Assembly (NCBI GenBank): GCA_002707495.1
Contig: PAMZ01000009.1
Location: 29,157-93,156 of the forward strand
Origin: Halobacteriovoraceae bacterium
Lineage (GTDB): Bacteria; Bdellovibrionota; Bacteriovoracia; Bacteriovoracales; Bacteriovoracaceae
DNA length: 64,000 nt
Direction: 5' to 3'
The notes under the pieces are model-generated. The model was not told the origin of the DNA, made no database searches, and saw nothing but the letters and a program-made list of their open reading frames with translations. Made by a program: the position numbers and the translations under genes. The stretch's first letter is position 1. Each line of letters begins with the position of its first letter. This document shows positions 1 to 8,556 of the stretch, in pieces.

Positions 1-1266
1 AGTATCCCCTCCAAGCGAGTCAAGCAGATGCTGGATGAACAGCCTCGGAGTAGGGGAACTCTTTTATTCTTGCAAAACAAACCTAGTGAGCTTTTGACCA
101 CGATTCTTATTGGAAACAACTTTGTTAATATTTTTGTCGCTTCACTCGCCACCAGAATTGCACAAAGGTATTTAGAAAGTGACGCTCTTTCATACAGTGT
201 TGGGATCACGACTATTTTAATTCTTATTTTTGGTGAGATTATCCCCAAAACGTTTATGCGAAATCATTCAGAAAGACTCTTGGTTCCAATCACGAGAGTT
301 TTGCAGGCTTGTTATTATTTACTTTATCCTGTGGTGAAAATCTTCATGCTTATCATCGAATCTGTACTAGGTGAGCATGCTTCCCTGCAAGAGAAAATGA
401 TTACTAAGGATGATATTGAGTTTATGGTAGGGGAGGCAGAAAGAGATAAATCAATAGACTCTAAGCAAATTGATCTTCTGACCTCCATTCTTGAGTTCCC
501 AACGATTAAAGTAAAAGACATTATGACTCCAAGATCGGAAGTTCATGTGATCCAGCATAATGCAGTATTTGGCGATATCGTTGCTATGGTCAAAGAGGTT
601 CAGCACTCACGTTATCCAATTGTAGAAGATGATCTAGATAAAACTCTTGGCTTTATTCATGTAAAAGATTTGGTTTTTGCTTCAAAAGAGGAAAAGGAAA
701 ACTTAGATTTAGATAATTTTAAAAAAGAACCTTTCTTTGTTTACGAGCATATGAAGATCCAAGCCGTCTTTGATCATATGAACCGCAAAAAGGTGCATTT
801 ATCATTGGTAAAAGATGAGAATGGACTCGTGGTTGGGATCGTTACATTGGAAGATATCATGGAAGAGATTTTTGGAGAGATCCAAGATGAGCATGATGAC
901 GAAGATGATATGATTGCAAAAAATATCGAAGAGACCCTTGAAGACGGAATCACTCTACCGGGTTCAATATCTTTGAGAGATTTAGATTCTGAATTTGATA
1001 TTAAAATCCCTCTTAATGACAACTACAGCACACTTCGAGGATTCTTGTTAGATATGCTTGGTAATAATTTTCCGAAAGAAGGAAATATATTATTTTGGCA
1101 GGGTTTATCTTTTGAATTAGTTAAAGTTATCGATAACGAAATCGAAGAAGTTAAAATTGAAAGTACAGATGGGGAACGTCATATTTCAGATAGAAGAGAT
1201 GATGATGAAGAAACCATAGAAGCTTCATCTGCCTCAGATATTCAAACGGCTAATCTCAAAGCTTAA
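1..1266 (+). CDS. CorC/HlyC-family CBS-domain membrane protein (5' end outside window)
   Basis: Integral membrane protein of the CNNM/DUF21-CBS-CorC_HlyC family, whose members are linked to Mg2+/Co2+ efflux or membrane-protein tolerance; the substrate cannot be read from sequence. The reading frame is open to base 1, and the residues before the first in-frame ATG (base 28) already look like the middle of a DUF21 domain, so the true start lies upstream. Counting from base 28, hydrophobic segments of the DUF21 domain occupy about residues 20-115. A CBS pair follows at about 150-290, including the family signature around DIMTPRSEV and a second block ending VGIVTLEDIMEEIFGEI. A CorC_HlyC C-terminal domain spans about 305-375, followed by a charged tail. 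The family call is firm; the transported ion is not known. Confidence 0.9.
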   Translation, partial: SIPSKRVKQMLDEQPRSRGTLLFLQNKPSELLTTILIGNNFVNIFVASLATRIAQRYLESDALSYSVGITTILILIFGEIIPKTFMRNHSERLLVPITRVLQACYYLLYPVVKIFMLIIESVLGEHASLQEKMITKDDIEFMVGEAERDKSIDSKQIDLLTSILEFPTIKVKDIMTPRSEVHVIQHNAVFGDIVAMVKEVQHSRYPIVEDDLDKTLGFIHVKDLVFASKEEKENLDLDNFKKEPFFVYEHMKIQAVFDHMNRKKVHLSLVKDENGLVVGIVTLEDIMEEIFGEIQDEHDDEDDMIAKNIEETLEDGITLPGSISLRDLDSEFDIKIPLNDNYSTLRGFLLDMLGNNFPKEGNILFWQGLSFELVKVIDNEIEEVKIESTDGERHISDRRDDDEETIEASSASDIQTANLKA

Positions 1267-1345
1267 TTCTTCTTTTTCCATGTAGGTCATTGAAATTGCT
1301 CTGTGTTGACACAGTGGGCATGGTACTTTTAGTTCTTCAAGTCTA

Positions 1346-1376
1346 TTAGAGTTATGACTTTATACTACACTTTCAA
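1346..1376 (+). promoter_or_regulatory. possible promoter of the dehydrogenase operon
   Basis: A good -10 hexamer, TATACT, lies at 1371-1376, 25 bases before the ATG, so the leader would be short. The best -35 match upstream (TTAGAG, 1346-1351) is poor and spaced 19 bases away. A consensus TTGACA at 1306-1311 has no good -10 partner. Weak evidence. Confidence 0.25.
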
Positions 1377-1400
1377 AGAATTATTTTAAGGAGAATCCTG

Positions 1401-2522
1401 ATGTTAACATTCGAAAAACTCTATTCTATGGGCCATGAAGAAGTCATCTTTTTTAGTGAGCCTTCTTGCGGATTGAAAGCCATCGTTGCTATTCATGATA
1501 CGACTCTAGGCCCTGCCCTGGGTGGGACAAGGATGTGGCCATATGCTTCTGAAGAAGAAGCAATAGAAGACGTTCTGAGACTCTCAAGAGGTATGACTTA
1601 TAAGGCTGCTGTCTCTGGATTGAATCTAGGAGGAGGGAAAGCCGTTATTATTGGTGATCCCAAAAAAGATAAAAGCGAAGCGCTTTTCAGAGCTTACGGA
1701 AGATTTATCGAGTCTTTAAATGGGCGATATATTACAGCAGAAGACGTAAATATTTCAGTTCAAGATATTGATAATGTTTATACTGAAACTAATTATGTTT
1801 GTGGTGTTGATAAAACAAGTGGTGGATCTGGGAACCCTGCTCCTTACACTGCTCTAGGAACCTTTAGAGGTATGGAAGCGGGAGCAACCAAAGTCTGGGG
1901 TGAGAGAAGTCTTAAAGACAAAGTTGTTGGTATCCAAGGTGTTGGTTCTGTTGGTTTAGAATTAGCTAAGCTTCTCAATGATGCTGGCGCAAAAATTCTA
2001 TTTACAGATATAAGCGAAGAAAATATTCAAAGAATGAAAAATGAAGTCTCTCATTCTGAGTTCATAGCACCAGAAGCTTTCTATGGAACGAATATGGATA
2101 TTTATGCTCCTTGTGCTTTAGGAGCCACGGTTAATGATGAAACGATTCCACAATTCAAATGTAAACTAATTAATGGTGCTGCAAATAACCAACTAAAAGA
2201 AGACCGTCACGGAGCAGTTTTAAAAGAAAGAGGAATTCTATACTCACCTGATTATCTTATTAATGCTGGTGGACTAATGAATGTTTCAATTGAGTTTGAA
2301 GGCTGGGCTGATGCAAAATCCAGAAGAATGGTTGATACAATTTATAATACGACATTAAATATCTATGCGATTTCTGATGAACAAAACATTCCTGTGAATA
2401 AAGCTGCAGATGTTCTGGCTGAAAGACGCCTAGAATCGATGAAGAAAATTCAAACTACTTACCTAGGAAGAGGATCAGATCATAGATTTCCTGGATCCAA
2501 GGTAAGACATAATAAAATATAG
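1401..2522 (+). CDS. leucine dehydrogenase-type Glu/Leu/Phe/Val dehydrogenase
   Basis: NAD-dependent oxidative deaminase of branched-chain or aromatic amino acids, acting in the cytoplasm; family members convert L-leucine to 4-methyl-2-oxopentanoate and ammonia. The N-terminal catalytic domain carries GPALGGTRMWPY, the lysine of GMTYK and the catalytic lysine of GLNLGGGKAVI (about residues 35-80), then ITAEDVN near 115. The Rossmann fold follows with GVGSVG near 185. The 373-residue length is close to the usual ~365. The ATG has a clean AAGGAG site (around 1388-1393). The next gene starts 7 bases downstream, so the two are probably co-transcribed. Leucine specificity rests on overall resemblance; phenylalanine or valine use is not excluded. 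Confidence 0.9.
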   Translation: MLTFEKLYSMGHEEVIFFSEPSCGLKAIVAIHDTTLGPALGGTRMWPYASEEEAIEDVLRLSRGMTYKAAVSGLNLGGGKAVIIGDPKKDKSEALFRAYGRFIESLNGRYITAEDVNISVQDIDNVYTETNYVCGVDKTSGGSGNPAPYTALGTFRGMEAGATKVWGERSLKDKVVGIQGVGSVGLELAKLLNDAGAKILFTDISEENIQRMKNEVSHSEFIAPEAFYGTNMDIYAPCALGATVNDETIPQFKCKLINGAANNQLKEDRHGAVLKERGILYSPDYLINAGGLMNVSIEFEGWADAKSRRMVDTIYNTTLNIYAISDEQNIPVNKAADVLAERRLESMKKIQTTYLGRGSDHRFPGSKVRHNKI

Positions 2523-2528
2523 GAATAT

Positions 2529-2954
2529 ATGTTAGAGGTTATTAAATCTGTTACGGGTAGTGAATCCAACCTTATTGCTAACCTCGCAAATATTTGTTCT
2601 ATTATTCAAGAAAATAAGAATTATCATTGGACAGGCTTCTATCTTGTAGAAGGTGAGGAGCTTGTCCTTGGTCCTTTTCAAGGCCCGCTCGCTTGCACGC
2701 GAATAGCTTTTGGAAAAGGTGTTTGTGGTAGTGCTTGGTCGGAAAAGAAAACTCAGCGAGTAGATGATGTTCATAAGTTCTCTGGGCATATCGCATGCTC
2801 GGTTAAGACAAATTCAGAATTAGTAGTTCCGATTCTTAAAGACGGAATAGTTGTGGCAGTTCTAGATCTTGATAGCACCAGTTTTTCGGCATTCACTGAA
2901 AGCGATCAAGATAATTTTGAAGAAATCGCAAAATATATTGCCACTCTTTTTTAA
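2529..2954 (+). CDS. msrC: free methionine-(R)-sulfoxide reductase (GAF domain)
   Basis: Reduces free L-methionine-(R)-sulfoxide in the cytoplasm, repairing oxidised methionine. A single GAF domain fills the 141-residue protein. The motifs WTGFYL, LGPFQG, GKGVCGSAW and GHIACS are those of the fRMsr family. All three cysteines of the known catalytic triad are present (Cys56, Cys66, Cys90), so it should be active rather than a generic GAF sensor. It sits 7 bases after the amino-acid dehydrogenase, and a possible terminator follows, so the two genes look like one small operon with an amino-acid maintenance theme. Confidence is high because the Cys spacing and flanking motifs agree. Confidence 0.93.
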   Translation: MLEVIKSVTGSESNLIANLANICSIIQENKNYHWTGFYLVEGEELVLGPFQGPLACTRIAFGKGVCGSAWSEKKTQRVDDVHKFSGHIACSVKTNSELVVPILKDGIVVAVLDLDSTSFSAFTESDQDNFEEIAKYIATLF

Positions 2955-2985
2955 ATACTCTGACATTTATTTGAGAAGTGGTGAC

Positions 2986-3023
2986 AAAACGGCTCCTTAA
3001 AACCCCTTCTAAGAGCTGTTTTT
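2986..3023 (+). terminator. possible intrinsic terminator after msrC
   Basis: AAAACGGCTC (2986-2995) pairs with GAGCTGTTTT (3013-3022) over 10 bp with one G-U pair, and the 3' arm ends in a run of five T. The 17-base loop is large, which lowers confidence. Confidence 0.4.
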
Positions 3024-3112
3024 AGCAGTTTTAAAGTAAGTAAGTTTGAGTTGAGTATTTTTCTTACATCAGGCAAACTGATCGCGGGGAAATTCAACGG
3101 AAGGGGAAATCC

Positions 3113-4135
3113 ATGGAAAAAAAATTATTATCTCTTTTATTAATGTCGACTGTACTTAGTTCGACTGGGTCCTTTGCTAGCTCTGCTCAGATTAAAGTCA
3201 TTTATGGTGCTGATAATAGGGTTGACGTGGATGAATCTACTAATCCGATGTATCTAAGGTTGGCGGAGTCTACTGCAGCAATGATTCCAAATGGTCGCAT
3301 TAAAGAACACAATAATATGCAAGTGGAACTGGTGGGAAGAACTCTTTCGGAAAATGGGATGTGTGAGTCCGAGAGATTTTCTGGCCAATTGGCTGTAGCA
3401 AATTGTTCAGGTTTTCTTGTGGCACCCAATAAACTGGTGACTGCTGGGCATTGTATTCAAGATGCTTCAGATTGTGCTAATTCCTCTTGGGTATTTGACT
3501 ATAAGGCTGATTCTGAAGTTCAAAGTGAATTCATAGTGGATAAAAGTGTTGTTTATAAATGTAGCTCAATCATTTCACAATCGTTAGAGCATTCAACTCA
3601 AAATGATTACGCTCTTATTGAACTTGATAGAGAAGTCACTGATCGTTCACCTTTAAAGTTTAGAACAGCAGGAAAACCTCAAGTGGGAGATCCTCTTGTT
3701 GTCATTGGACATCCCTCGGGCCTTCCTACCAAGATTGCAGATGGAGCTAACGTTCGAAGTGTTAATGATGTATTCTTAACTTCTAATCTTGATACCTATG
3801 GGGGAAATTCTGGGTCTGCGGTTTTTAATGCTGACACTGGAATTGTAGAAGGAATTCTCGTTCGTGGTGAACAAGATTATGTATATGATAGTGCTCAAGG
3901 GTGTCGAGCTTCAAATATGGTCGCTGACGATAAAGGACGTGGAGAGGACGTTACACTTATTACTCAAGTTGAAGGGTTAGAGGAAATTCAACAACCAGAA
4001 GAGCCTACTGAGCCACAACAGCCAGAGGAGCCAACTCAACCGACAGAACCAACTCAGCCTGAAGAGCCAAGTGAGCCTGAAGAGCCATTGTCTTTTTGGG
4101 AATGGTTACTTCGCTGGTTGTCTGGACAAGCTTAA
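3113..4135 (+). CDS. secreted trypsin-like serine peptidase with Pro/Glu tail
   Basis: Exported S1-type serine protease. A Sec signal peptide (about residues 1-22) is followed by a trypsin-like fold with the triad His113 (TAGHC), Asp165 (NDYALIEL) and Ser233 (GGNSGSAV). Cysteines near the His and in QGCRAS suggest disulfides. From about residue 290 the chain changes to a low-complexity Pro/Glu/Gln/Thr tail of PEEPT- and QPTEP-like units, then ends in an aromatic amphipathic segment (FWEWLLRWL). The tail could span cell wall or periplasm and the last segment could touch a membrane, but this is inference. The ATG follows an AAGGGGAAATCC leader. Its stop directly abuts the stop of the convergent lipoprotein gene. 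Substrate unknown; an S1C/DegP protein is unlikely because no PDZ is seen. Confidence 0.88.
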   Translation: MEKKLLSLLLMSTVLSSTGSFASSAQIKVIYGADNRVDVDESTNPMYLRLAESTAAMIPNGRIKEHNNMQVELVGRTLSENGMCESERFSGQLAVANCSGFLVAPNKLVTAGHCIQDASDCANSSWVFDYKADSEVQSEFIVDKSVVYKCSSIISQSLEHSTQNDYALIELDREVTDRSPLKFRTAGKPQVGDPLVVIGHPSGLPTKIADGANVRSVNDVFLTSNLDTYGGNSGSAVFNADTGIVEGILVRGEQDYVYDSAQGCRASNMVADDKGRGEDVTLITQVEGLEEIQQPEEPTEPQQPEEPTQPTEPTQPEEPSEPEEPLSFWEWLLRWLSGQA

Positions 4136-4171
4136 TTAATCAAAACCGACGAGGATGGTTTCATCCTCGTC
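4136..4171 (-). terminator. hairpin terminator inside the last codons of the 1310-aa gene
   Basis: Read on the minus strand, GACGAGGATG and CATCCTCGTC (4148-4171) form a perfect 10-bp stem with a 4-base loop, followed by GGTTTTGATTAATT running through the stop codon. It could terminate the minus-strand gene without any intergenic space. On the plus strand there is no T tract after the stem. Confidence 0.5.
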
Positions 4172-7100
4172 CCCTACACCAACATCAGTGTTTGGCTGAT
4201 ACCATCCAGCCATATCAACAGTAGAAATATAGCGATATCCCGAGACTTGGCTGGTAAATCTAGCTTTGAAAGGTGCATTACTATCCCCTCCAGATCTTGT
4301 AAGAGCTTGAGTCGCAACCGGTGTATCAACTCCTACAATCTGGCCTGGAGAATAGACCTCAATCGTTCCTGCTTGCTTTGAAGCAAAAGCAACCCAGTCA
4401 GCTCCAGAGTTTATTGCATACCTTTTCTTCATCATCGATGTTGGCAGGAAGGGTGCCGCACAATAGCCGTTTGAATCGGCATAACTTGCACCAGCAATTT
4501 TTTGATCAGCAGTAATAAGAAGACTATTAGATTGATATTGAGATCCTGTTCCTTGAGGGTTTATTCTAATAGCATCAACTTTGTTCATAACCCCTGTATT
4601 GGAAACAGAATTCGAATGTTTAAAAGAATAGTTTGTACTGTTTACATCAGTGGTTAGAGTCATGCTACTTGAGGGAAAGCCAATGATCTCTAATGAGGAA
4701 GGTAGAAGTGGTTTTACATCATAGTAAAAACCTGTTCCACCAGAGTTAGCAAAGGCTAATATCGTTCCAGTCGAAGTAATTTGATAACTTCCATAATTAT
4801 TCCAAGAAAGGTTTGTTGTTTGCCCTGCAGTTAAAGTCGCAGTGTCTAAAACAGTGTTTCCTTTTTTTGCTGTAATGGTCGCACTTTCAACAGCATAAAT
4901 ATAAACAATTTGAGGATTATTTCTTGTCGCATTGAAATTGAAATTTCTACCTGCCCACGAGGTAGGTTGCCACATAACATTTCCTTTATCTTGAGCTCCG
5001 CCACCGCCGTTTGAAACTCTTCCAGTAGCATAGATAGGAGCATCACCCTCTAGTTTGTCATATCGAGAAGTTGCGATTTGAGAAACTTGTCCCGCAGAAA
5101 GTGGGGATTCCGCGATTTCTATATCATTAAGAAAGACTCGCGTATTATCATCTAGAGCTACTACTCTTGTTGTCGTAGCCCCTCCCATATTAAGAAAAAT
5201 ATAATCTCCAGAAAAAAGATCATTATCAGGTTGGGTTTCCGCTTCTACGCTTTGTGAGAAGCTTGACTGTTCGGTACTGTCATACGCAATAGCTACTTGA
5301 AATTCATAAGCTGTACTTGCAAGTAACCCTGTTACTTGTGCGGTCGTTGAAGTGCTTGTTCCATCAGAGAATAATAACCATGTTGATGATCCTTTGACTC
5401 TATAATTTACAATATAGTCATCTATTGTATTCGCACCGGGATTAACAAAATTCCAATTTAGGTTTACTGCATTGGTTAAAGTTGTTGGCGCGGATAAAGT
5501 GGTAATACTAGGACCAGAAGTATTTTTTATTACAGTATAAGTTGCTTGAGTCGCAGCTTGTGCATAAGCATTATCATGATCAGCAGTAATATTAATACTG
5601 CCATCTACCAAACTTGATACATCTTGAGGGCCAGTTGACCATCCGCCACCATTACAATTAGGAGTAACATATATAGAGTCTATATAAACTTCTACTGTAC
5701 GCCCTGTTTCAGAACAAGTTCCAGTTATAGTGTAGGAAGCCTCATTAACACCATTTATATCGGGAGCTGATGAGATTGAAACGGTGGGGCCTGAAGTATT
5801 TTTATTAATTGTTCTACTTGCTTGTGGTGCGGAAACAGCAATGGCACTTTGGTGATCAGCTGTGAAACTTAATGAGCCCTCTGAGAGTGCTGAGACATCA
5901 ATATTTGTGATACTCCAAGTTCCGCCTGAACAATTTGGCTGAATATTAACACTTCCAATATTGAGGTCTACAATTTGTCCGTTTTCAGAACAAGTTCCAT
6001 TTGCACTATAAGCGGATGCATTAATTTGATCTATATCTGGATAAGAATCAATTGTAACAGTGGGTAGTGTTGTATTTTTATCTACTGTGGCACTTGCTTG
6101 AGTAGCACTATTTCCGGCTATATCATCTAAATCTGCTGTAATGGTGAAGGTTGCAGAATCAGCTTCTCCACTTACATCAACTGCTCCTGTTGAAAAGCTT
6201 CCTCCACTACAAGCTGCTGTAGCTGGCATTGTTCCAAGAACTAAGTTCACGGTTTGAGTATTTTCAGAGCATATCCCTGTTACGGTATAGCTACTAGCAT
6301 TTGCCGCCGTGATATTTACGGGAGCATCCAGACTTACAGTAGGGATTACTGTATCTATGAAAATACTCGACATAGATGGAAGAGAAATATTTTTATCGAG
6401 AGCAAGGTCAATTGAATTACCATTGCCATCTTGAAAAGTTCCCGAGCTAATAGTTATATTAGAAGAGTCAAAGCTAAGACCGTCAGAGTCATTTTCACCT
6501 GCTTGAACAGTATATTGAAATACTAAATTCGTACTTCCACCTCCGGATGCGTATGCCGCTTGAATAGTTCCTGCTCCAAGACCGATTGATAGATGTGCTA
6601 CCCCCGAAGTGATATTTACTATTTCATCAAATCCAACTGTAAAGCTTAAGACTTCAGTCTCTCTGTAGGAATCATTACTTGGAATTGAAATTGAAATTAC
6701 TTCAGGTGAGGCAGTATCTTTTATAACAGCAATACTAGCTTGAGTAGCAGTTGAATGATCTGCAGTTATATTTAAACTACCATTGTCTGCCTCTGATGAA
6801 ACATCAAGACCAGTAAAAGTCCAAGTCCCACTTGAACAATTAGTTTGAAAATTTAAAGCTCCAATAAAAACATCAACCAAAACGGCGTCAGCGGAACATG
6901 TTCCGCTTAGTGAATAGTTTGAATCATTTGTTGAGTTAATAATTACTGGAGTATTGATTGTTACTGTAACAACAGTGGTATCCTTATTAACCATGACAGT
7001 ATCTGATGTTGCGTTTCCTGCTTCATCAGTTTGAGTAGCCGTCAGAGAAAAATTAGATGAATCTGCCTCTGCTGATACATCAATCGCCCCTGAATTCCAA

Positions 7101-8068
7101 ACACCTCCGCTACAAGTAACACTGGTGCTAACACTTTCAAAACTAAGTTCTACATTTTCACCTTCCTCAGTACAACTTCCAGAAATTGAGTATGAGGAAG
7201 CGTTTGAGATATTTATCGCAGGTGAAGTATCGATACTAACTGTTGGGGAAATTGTGTCGATTAAAATAAAACTTAAACTTGGAAGTGAAATTAAAGAGTT
7301 CAAATTTAAATTTGCTGAGTTTCCTCCGCTATCCACAACACTACCGCTATTTAGCGTGATTGAATTGCTAGAAAAAGAAAGTCCATCTGAATCATCATCC
7401 CCAGATTGAATCGTATATTCATAAGTGAGTTGATCATCACTGTGGTTTGAAAGTGTGAAGTCTGTTGTGACACCATTTATATCAATCTCTAATTTTGATG
7501 AACCTACTACTGTAAGTGATTCGTTATAATCTACGACAATACTTAAGGTATCCCCAGATTTGTAAGATCCGTTAGCAGAGATTGTGATTGCTTCTACTTG
7601 AGGTGAAACAGTGTCGACAAAATAATTAGAAGAATTAATAGAGGGGATACTCGTCGTTGCACCTGTTACGACACCATCAACTGTATAGCTAATACTTCCA
7701 CCGTTAAGATCAATCGAGTCTGCAATCTCAATACCGTCAAGATCCTCATCACCTGCTTGAATTGTATAACGAAAGACAAGCGATCTTGTGTTGTCTCCTG
7801 AAAGAAAATTCGCGTAGACCGTAGAGCCACCAACATCAATTGGGACTCTTGGAGAGCCGGTTATATTTAAAACATATGAATGAGTAAGAGTAATATCGAT
7901 ATTCTGAGCTTCAATGAATGTGCTTGCAGTATTTAGTTGGATATTGAAATAATTTTGAGCTTGACTACCACCTGCTTGAAAAAGTCCACCACCAGATTCT
8001 GATCCAGAGCCTTCGCCTCCACAAGAGGCAAGAGTGAATATTAACAGTAAAGATATTAACTTAGCCAA
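4136..8068 (-). CDS. giant modular Ig-like surface lipoprotein (1310 aa) with FN3 domain
   Basis: Predicted outer membrane lipoprotein: signal with lipobox LASC (Cys16), then a Gly/Ser-rich linker. About residues 40-275 are two ~115-residue beta-sandwich repeats, each ending in an acidic DxDxDG-like loop (DEDLDGIEI, DDDSDGLSF). About 275-850 are D-type repeats carrying a GTC...TC(S/N)GG cysteine pair, with one more acidic-loop repeat near 450-570. A fibronectin type III domain lies at about 850-945, and about 950-1310 is a C-terminal module shared with the 2689-residue neighbour. I do not recognise that module beyond this sharing. The start is TTG with an AAGGGA site upstream. A role in adhesion or prey/surface contact is inference only. 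The D-repeat array suggests expansion by duplication. Confidence 0.85.
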   Translation of the reverse strand: MAKLISLLLIFTLASCGGEGSGSESGGGLFQAGGSQAQNYFNIQLNTASTFIEAQNIDITLTHSYVLNITGSPRVPIDVGGSTVYANFLSGDNTRSLVFRYTIQAGDEDLDGIEIADSIDLNGGSISYTVDGVVTGATTSIPSINSSNYFVDTVSPQVEAITISANGSYKSGDTLSIVVDYNESLTVVGSSKLEIDINGVTTDFTLSNHSDDQLTYEYTIQSGDDDSDGLSFSSNSITLNSGSVVDSGGNSANLNLNSLISLPSLSFILIDTISPTVSIDTSPAINISNASSYSISGSCTEEGENVELSFESVSTSVTCSGGVWNSGAIDVSAEADSSNFSLTATQTDEAGNATSDTVMVNKDTTVVTVTINTPVIINSTNDSNYSLSGTCSADAVLVDVFIGALNFQTNCSSGTWTFTGLDVSSEADNGSLNITADHSTATQASIAVIKDTASPEVISISIPSNDSYRETEVLSFTVGFDEIVNITSGVAHLSIGLGAGTIQAAYASGGGSTNLVFQYTVQAGENDSDGLSFDSSNITISSGTFQDGNGNSIDLALDKNISLPSMSSIFIDTVIPTVSLDAPVNITAANASSYTVTGICSENTQTVNLVLGTMPATAACSGGSFSTGAVDVSGEADSATFTITADLDDIAGNSATQASATVDKNTTLPTVTIDSYPDIDQINASAYSANGTCSENGQIVDLNIGSVNIQPNCSGGTWSITNIDVSALSEGSLSFTADHQSAIAVSAPQASRTINKNTSGPTVSISSAPDINGVNEASYTITGTCSETGRTVEVYIDSIYVTPNCNGGGWSTGPQDVSSLVDGSINITADHDNAYAQAATQATYTVIKNTSGPSITTLSAPTTLTNAVNLNWNFVNPGANTIDDYIVNYRVKGSSTWLLFSDGTSTSTTAQVTGLLASTAYEFQVAIAYDSTEQSSFSQSVEAETQPDNDLFSGDYIFLNMGGATTTRVVALDDNTRVFLNDIEIAESPLSAGQVSQIATSRYDKLEGDAPIYATGRVSNGGGGAQDKGNVMWQPTSWAGRNFNFNATRNNPQIVYIYAVESATITAKKGNTVLDTATLTAGQTTNLSWNNYGSYQITSTGTILAFANSGGTGFYYDVKPLLPSSLEIIGFPSSSMTLTTDVNSTNYSFKHSNSVSNTGVMNKVDAIRINPQGTGSQYQSNSLLITADQKIAGASYADSNGYCAAPFLPTSMMKKRYAINSGADWVAFASKQAGTIEVYSPGQIVGVDTPVATQALTRSGGDSNAPFKARFTSQVSGYRYISTVDMAGWYQPNTDVGVGDEDETILVGFD

Positions 8069-8180
8069 ATTAGAGTTTCCCTTATCTATTAATCGGTACT
8101 TCCATTACCAATTGTAAGAGAATTCTGAATATATATTTGGAAAATCTTAATATTTCTTTTAATACGGGCACTTAGGAGAA

Positions 8181-8228
8181 CTTAAAATAATTTAAGCTAC
8201 TTAGAAAAGTAGGATTTTGACATCAAAA
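8181..8228. repeat. three consecutive short dyads
   Basis: CTTAAA-ATAA-TTTAAG (8181-8196), CTACTT-AGAA-AAGTAG (8197-8212) and TTTTGA-CA-TCAAAA (8215-8228) follow one another with almost no gap, each a perfect 6-bp dyad. They lie 113-160 bases upstream of the 1310-aa gene start. They may be operators, a structured leader or chance in AT-rich DNA. Confidence 0.5.
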
Positions 8229-8269
8229 ATTGGCAGGCCTTAACCTTAAGTCTCCAAAATGATGTAAAA

Positions 8270-8554
8270 GGTAGTTTTAGTAAATTTGGTAAAAGTCGGT
8301 TTTGAAACTTCCTGTTGGAAGTTTCTTGTGGTGATAGATCCGACTGTGAATTATGGTAGTTTTAGTAAATTTGGTAAAAGTCGGTTTTGAAACTTCCTGT
8401 TGGAAGTTTCTTGTGTTGATAGATCCGACTGTGAATTATGGTGGTTTTAGTAAATTTGGTAAAAGTCGGTTTTGAAACTTCCTGTTGGAAGTTTCTTGTG
8501 TGGATAGATCCGACTGTGAATTATGGTAGTTTTAGTAAATTTGGTAAAAGTCGG
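8270..8554. repeat. 85-bp tandem repeat, three copies plus a partial fourth
   Basis: Copies start at 8270, 8355 and 8440, with a 30-base partial copy from 8525. They are nearly identical; differences sit mostly in a short stretch after the hairpin (GTGGTGATAG, GTGTTGATAG, GTGTGGATAG). Each full copy holds a perfect hairpin GAAACTTCC-TGTT-GGAAGTTTC inside an outer pair GTCGG...CCGAC. ATAGATCCGAC in the copies also matches the sequence across the stop codon of the 2689-aa gene in inverted order. The rest of the 8069-8556 gap holds the dyads listed separately and no plausible ORF. Confidence 0.95.
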
Positions 8555-8556
8555 AT

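Noticed and set aside
8270..8554. CRISPR array
   Set aside because: The 85-bp units are directly tandem with no unique spacers, and no cas genes are nearby.
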